DNA from: JAMIFN01 sp035906235
GTDB lineage: Bacteria > Pseudomonadota > Gammaproteobacteria > Burkholderiales > Burkholderiaceae_C
Direction of reading: 5' to 3'
DNA length: 13,110 nucleotides
Assembly: GCA_035906235.1 (NCBI GenBank)
Contig: JAMIFN010000020.1
Location: forward strand, 1 to 13,110
Shown: positions 10,529-13,110 of the stretch, one piece after another
Numbering within the stretch: the first letter of the stretch is position 1
Layout of the letters: each line of letters begins with the position of its first letter
The notes under the pieces: generated by a model
What the model was told of the DNA's origin: nothing
Database searches by the model: none
Seen by the model: only the letters and a program-made list of their open reading frames with translations
Program-made: the position numbers and the translations under genes

Positions 10529-13024
10529 TCAGCCCTGCTTGCGTGGTGGCAGGCCGGTGTGCTGGCTCAAGATTTGCCCGCGCTGGGGCTGGCCTTGTTT
10601 GCTGCCATTTTTACCTGTCAAATCCGTGTTTTTCCGCACCAATCCTGCCTGAGCAGCTCCTTTTTTATACACGCCAGCGGGCTTGCCTATGGGGGTGGAG
10701 TTGCTGCGTTTAGGGCTGCAATAGCTGGCGCCTGTGCCCAGGGGTTGGTGGTGGGGAATGAGTTGCTGTTTGCCATTGCCGATTAAATCGGCACGCCCCA
10801 TGGCTTTGAGCGCATCGCGCAGCAGCGGCCAGTTATTGGGGTCGTGGTAGCGCAAAAAGGCTTTGTGCAGGCGGCGGCGTTTTTCGCCTTTGATGACTTC
10901 CACGCTCTCGCCCCGGCCATCGCGGTGTACGCCCTTGAGCGGGTTGATGCGCGTGTGGTACATGGTGGTGGCCGTGGCCATGGGTGAGGGGTAGAAGGCC
11001 TGCACTTGGTCGGCACGGAAGCCGCTGCGTTTGAGCCAGAGCGCCAGATTCATCATGTCCTCGTCGCTGGTGCCAGGATGCGCGGCGATGAAATAGGGGA
11101 TGAGAAATTGCTTTTTGCCCACCTCGGCGGTGTATTGCTCAAACATCTGTTTGAACTTGTCGTAATTGCCGATGGGCGGCTTCATCATTTTTGACAAAGG
11201 GCCTTCTTCGGTGTGCTCGGGCGCGATTTTTAAATAGCCGCCCACATGGTGCTGCACCAGCTCTTTCACATATTGGGGCGACTGCACGGCTAAATCGTAG
11301 CGCAGGCCAGAAGCAATCAGCACCTTTTTAATGCCGCGCAGCTCGCGCGTGCGGCGGTAGATTTTGATCAGCGGGTCGTGATTCGTCGTCAGATTGGTGC
11401 AAATGCCGGGGTAAACGCAGCTGGGCTTGCGGCAAGATGCTTCAATCTCGGGCGTTTTGCAGCCCAAGCGGTACATATTGGCCGTGGGGCCGCCCAAATC
11501 GCTGACCACGCCGGTAAAGCCCTGCACCTTATCGCGCATGTCTTCGACTTCTTTGACGATGCTGCCTTCGCTGCGGCTTTGGATGATGCGGCCTTCGTGT
11601 TCGGTGATCGAGCAAAAAGTGCAGCCGCCAAAGCAGCCGCGCATGATGTTGACGCTAAAGCGGATCATCTCCCAGGCGGGGATTTTGGTGTTGCCATCGT
11701 GCCGGCCGCGCTCGTCGGCATACGCAGGATGCGGGTTGCGGGCGTAGGGCAGGTCAAACACCCAATCCATCTCGGCCGTGGCCAGGGGGATGGGCGGCGG
11801 GTTCAGCCAGACATCGCGCGCAGCGCTGCCTTCGCCGTGGGCTTGTACCAGGGCACGGGCGTTGCCGGGGTTGGTTTCGAGGTGCAGCACGCGGTTGGCG
11901 TGGGCGTAGAGCACGGGGTCGGCTTTGATTTGCTCGTAGCTGGGCAGGCGGATGACGGTTTTGCTGCGCTCTAATTTGGTTTCTCCTCCCCCCGCTGGGG
12001 GGAGGCTGGGAGGGGGGCTAACTGCGTTGTCTGTAGTATCCAGCCCCCACCCTAGACCTCCCCCAGCGGGGGAGGTTTTTTGTGCAGCTTTACGCACAAA
12101 ATTAATAGGCTTTTCGTCACTTTTCAGCGCCAAACCTTCCTGAGTAGCTCCTGTTTTTCTAGCATCATCAGCACTGCAACTCGCGCCTTTTTCAGCCGCC
12201 ACTTCGGCGGTGGTGGCATAGGGGTTGATGAAGTCTTCCACCACGCCTGGCCTATCGACCTCGGTCGAATCGATTTCCATCCAGCCCTCGGCGCTGGGTT
12301 TTTCGCTGCTGCGCATGACAAAAGCCGTGCCACGCACATCGGTGATGCTGGCTACAGGCTCGCGCCGTGCCAAGCGGTGCGCGACTTCAATCAAAGCGCG
12401 CTCGGCATTGCCGTAAAGCAGCAAATCGCATTTGCTATCGACCACCATAGAGCGGCGCACCTTGTCGCTCCAGTAATCGTAGTGCGCGATACGGCGCAAA
12501 CTGCCTTCGATGCCGCCCAAAATAATCGGCACTTCTTTATAGGCTTCGCGGCAGCGCTGGCTGTACACAATGGCGGCGCGGTCAGGCCGCTTGCCCTCAG
12601 CCGCGCCCGGGGTGTAGGCATCGTCGCTGCGGATTTTGCGATCAGCCGTGTAGCGGTTAATCATGGAATCCATATTGCCCGCCGTCACCGCCCAAAACAA
12701 ATTGGGTTTGCCCAGGGTTTTAAAGGCCTCGGCGCTTTGCCAATCGGGCTGGGCGATGATGCCCACGCGAAAGCCCTGCGCTTCTAGCACCCGCCCCACC
12801 ACCGCCATGCCAAAGCTGGGGTGATCGACATAGGCATCGCCCGTGACCAGCACCACATCGCAGCTGTCCCAGCCCAGCTGCTCCATCTCGGCGCGGCTCA
12901 TGGGCAGAAAAGGCGCCGTGCCAAAGCGCTTGGCCCAAAAGGGTTTGTAGCTGGCGATGGGCTTGGCTAGGCGGGGAAAGTGGGAGACATCTTGCATAGG
13001 GGCGAAATTATCCTGTAAAGGCAT
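10529..13024 (-). CDS. ygiQ: YgiQ-family radical SAM protein, with repeat-derived insertions
   Basis: The 831-residue protein matches the YgiQ family (UPF0313), whose reaction is not established. N-terminal landmarks are APFLPMSRAEMEQLGWDSCD (37-56) and VTGDAYVDHPSFGM (60-73). The radical SAM [4Fe-4S] motif CFGGCTFC puts cluster ligands at C464, C468 and C471. The DUF3362-type C-terminal part follows (for example PHHQPLGTGA near 758-767). E. coli YgiQ is shorter, about 740 residues. The excess here lies mainly in a loop at about 280-350 and in the Lys/Gln-rich tail after about 785. The loop holds one dispersed repeat (290-303) and a REP pair (about 316-348); the tail holds a second dispersed repeat. 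Conserved sequence resumes in the same frame after each. The ATG at 13024 has AAGG four bases upstream; Met10 is an alternative start. Confidence 0.95.
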   Translation of the reverse strand: MPLQDNFAPMQDVSHFPRLAKPIASYKPFWAKRFGTAPFLPMSRAEMEQLGWDSCDVVLVTGDAYVDHPSFGMAVVGRVLEAQGFRVGIIAQPDWQSAEAFKTLGKPNLFWAVTAGNMDSMINRYTADRKIRSDDAYTPGAAEGKRPDRAAIVYSQRCREAYKEVPIILGGIEGSLRRIAHYDYWSDKVRRSMVVDSKCDLLLYGNAERALIEVAHRLARREPVASITDVRGTAFVMRSSEKPSAEGWMEIDSTEVDRPGVVEDFINPYATTAEVAAEKGASCSADDARKTGATQEGLALKSDEKPINFVRKAAQKTSPAGGGLGWGLDTTDNAVSPPPSLPPAGGGETKLERSKTVIRLPSYEQIKADPVLYAHANRVLHLETNPGNARALVQAHGEGSAARDVWLNPPPIPLATAEMDWVFDLPYARNPHPAYADERGRHDGNTKIPAWEMIRFSVNIMRGCFGGCTFCSITEHEGRIIQSRSEGSIVKEVEDMRDKVQGFTGVVSDLGGPTANMYRLGCKTPEIEASCRKPSCVYPGICTNLTTNHDPLIKIYRRTRELRGIKKVLIASGLRYDLAVQSPQYVKELVQHHVGGYLKIAPEHTEEGPLSKMMKPPIGNYDKFKQMFEQYTAEVGKKQFLIPYFIAAHPGTSDEDMMNLALWLKRSGFRADQVQAFYPSPMATATTMYHTRINPLKGVHRDGRGESVEVIKGEKRRRLHKAFLRYHDPNNWPLLRDALKAMGRADLIGNGKQQLIPHHQPLGTGASYCSPKRSNSTPIGKPAGVYKKGAAQAGLVRKNTDLTGKNGSKQGQPQRGQILSQHTGLPPRKQG
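10626..10669 (-). repeat. dispersed GAGCTACTCAGG repeat, copy F, inside the ygiQ C-terminus
   Basis: The minus strand reads GAGCTGCTCAGGCAGGATT (complement of 10641-10659), preceded by TATAAAAAAG and followed by GGTGCGGAAAAACAC. It is read in frame as YKKGAAQAGLVRKN near residues 786-799, in the non-conserved tail. Confidence 0.82.
11985..12075. repeat. inverted pair of REP-like palindromes inside ygiQ
   Basis: The left unit (11985-12020) contains CCTCCCCCCGCTGGGGGGAGG followed by CTGGGAGGGGGGCTA. The right unit (12041-12075) is nearly its reverse complement, ending CCCCCAGCGGGGGAGG. Each has its own internal palindrome, and the pair is separated by 20 bases, giving a BIME-like arrangement. 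It is translated in full, without stops, as a Gly-rich then Pro-rich peptide (TSPAGGGLGWGL and SPPPSLPPAGGGE) in a variable loop before the radical SAM core. Confidence 0.88.
12119..12161 (-). repeat. dispersed GAGCTACTCAGG repeat, copy G, inside the ygiQ loop
   Basis: The minus strand reads GAGCTACTCAGGAAGGTTT (complement of 12132-12150), one mismatch from the core, preceded by AGAAAAACAG and followed by GGCGCTGAAAAGTG. It is read as KTGATQEGLALKSD at residues 290-303, the same frame as copy F and a different frame from copy E in dnaG. It lies about 45 bases from the REP pair. Confidence 0.85.
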
Positions 13025-13068
13025 AAAACCTTGGTGGGGGCTTGGTATTGCAGCGGTGGAATGGTCTT

Positions 13069-13097
13069 TTGGTTTACATCAAGTTATGCTAAAGTTT
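13069..13097. promoter_or_regulatory. possible regulatory sequences upstream of ygiQ at the window edge
   Basis: TTGGT-TTAC-ATCAA at 13069-13082 matches the FNR/ANR dyad TTGAT-N4-ATCAA with one mismatch. TAAAGTTT at 13090-13097 equals the -35 of the sigma28 (FliA) consensus on the plus strand, but the -10 would lie beyond the window. Both are short matches and could be chance. No gene is seen in 13025-13110. Confidence 0.2.
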
Positions 13098-13110
13098 TGC
13101 ACGTTTCTCG

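Noticed and set aside
788..12161. The seven-copy repeat as a CRISPR array
   Set aside because: Copies are 1.5-4 kb apart, of variable length, on both strands, and partly inside genes. There is no spacer periodicity and no cas gene.
788..12161. The repeat as a DNA uptake sequence like those of Neisseria or Haemophilus
   Set aside because: Density and presence in genes are suggestive, but similarity extends 40-60 bp, well beyond a 10-12 base uptake motif, and orientation follows transcription. Not excluded; genome-wide counts would decide.
11985..12161. ygiQ as a pseudogene or two genes split by repeats
   Set aside because: The frame stays open through all repeats and conserved family sequence continues in the same frame on both sides, including the intact CxxxCxxC motif.

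Overview
The window reads as chromosomal DNA of a betaproteobacterium, most likely order Burkholderiales and Comamonadaceae-like. This is inferred from the moderately GC-rich coding style, the protein family variants and the repeat types; no search was run. Most of it is housekeeping: fatty-acid/acyl-CoA genes, the groES-groEL chaperonin operon, a small MscS channel, NADP-type glutamate dehydrogenase, glutamyl-tRNA synthetase, an alpha/beta hydrolase, DNA primase and a YgiQ-type radical SAM protein.

Layout. At 1-787 (+) lie the tail of an acyl-CoA dehydrogenase and a MaoC-like hydratase, separated by two REP-like palindromes. At 788-1024 a strongly structured convergent intergenic region separates them from groEL. 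At 1025-3127 (-) is groES-groEL, with a CIRCE (HrcA) operator overlapping a sigma70-like promoter; groES very probably starts at a GTG. At 3325-3933 (-) is a short MscS channel. At 4253-5596 (+) is gdhA, preceded by a terminator-like leader hairpin that may be an attenuator. At 5761-13024 (-) come gltX, an alpha/beta hydrolase, dnaG and ygiQ. The primase is not beside rpsU or rpoD, so the usual macromolecular-synthesis operon is broken up here.

The most unusual signal cuts across the genes. A short dispersed repeat with core GAGCTACTCAGGCAGGTTT (recognisable flanks extend it to roughly 40-65 bp) occurs seven times in 13 kb. Four copies lie in untranslated spacers and three lie inside reading frames: one in the dnaG linker and two in ygiQ. 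All seven can be read in the same orientation relative to an adjacent or enclosing transcript. In that orientation the core has no stop codon in any frame, while its complement has stops in two of three. The three coding copies also differ consistently from the spacer copies just past the core, where the TTAAAA-like tail becomes GAAAA. ygiQ additionally carries an inverted pair of REP-like palindromes read through as Gly/Pro-rich peptide. The window thus shows repeated in-frame insertion, or domestication, of short intergenic repeats in disordered loops of conserved proteins. This resembles Rickettsia palindromic elements in principle but uses an apparently unrelated sequence.
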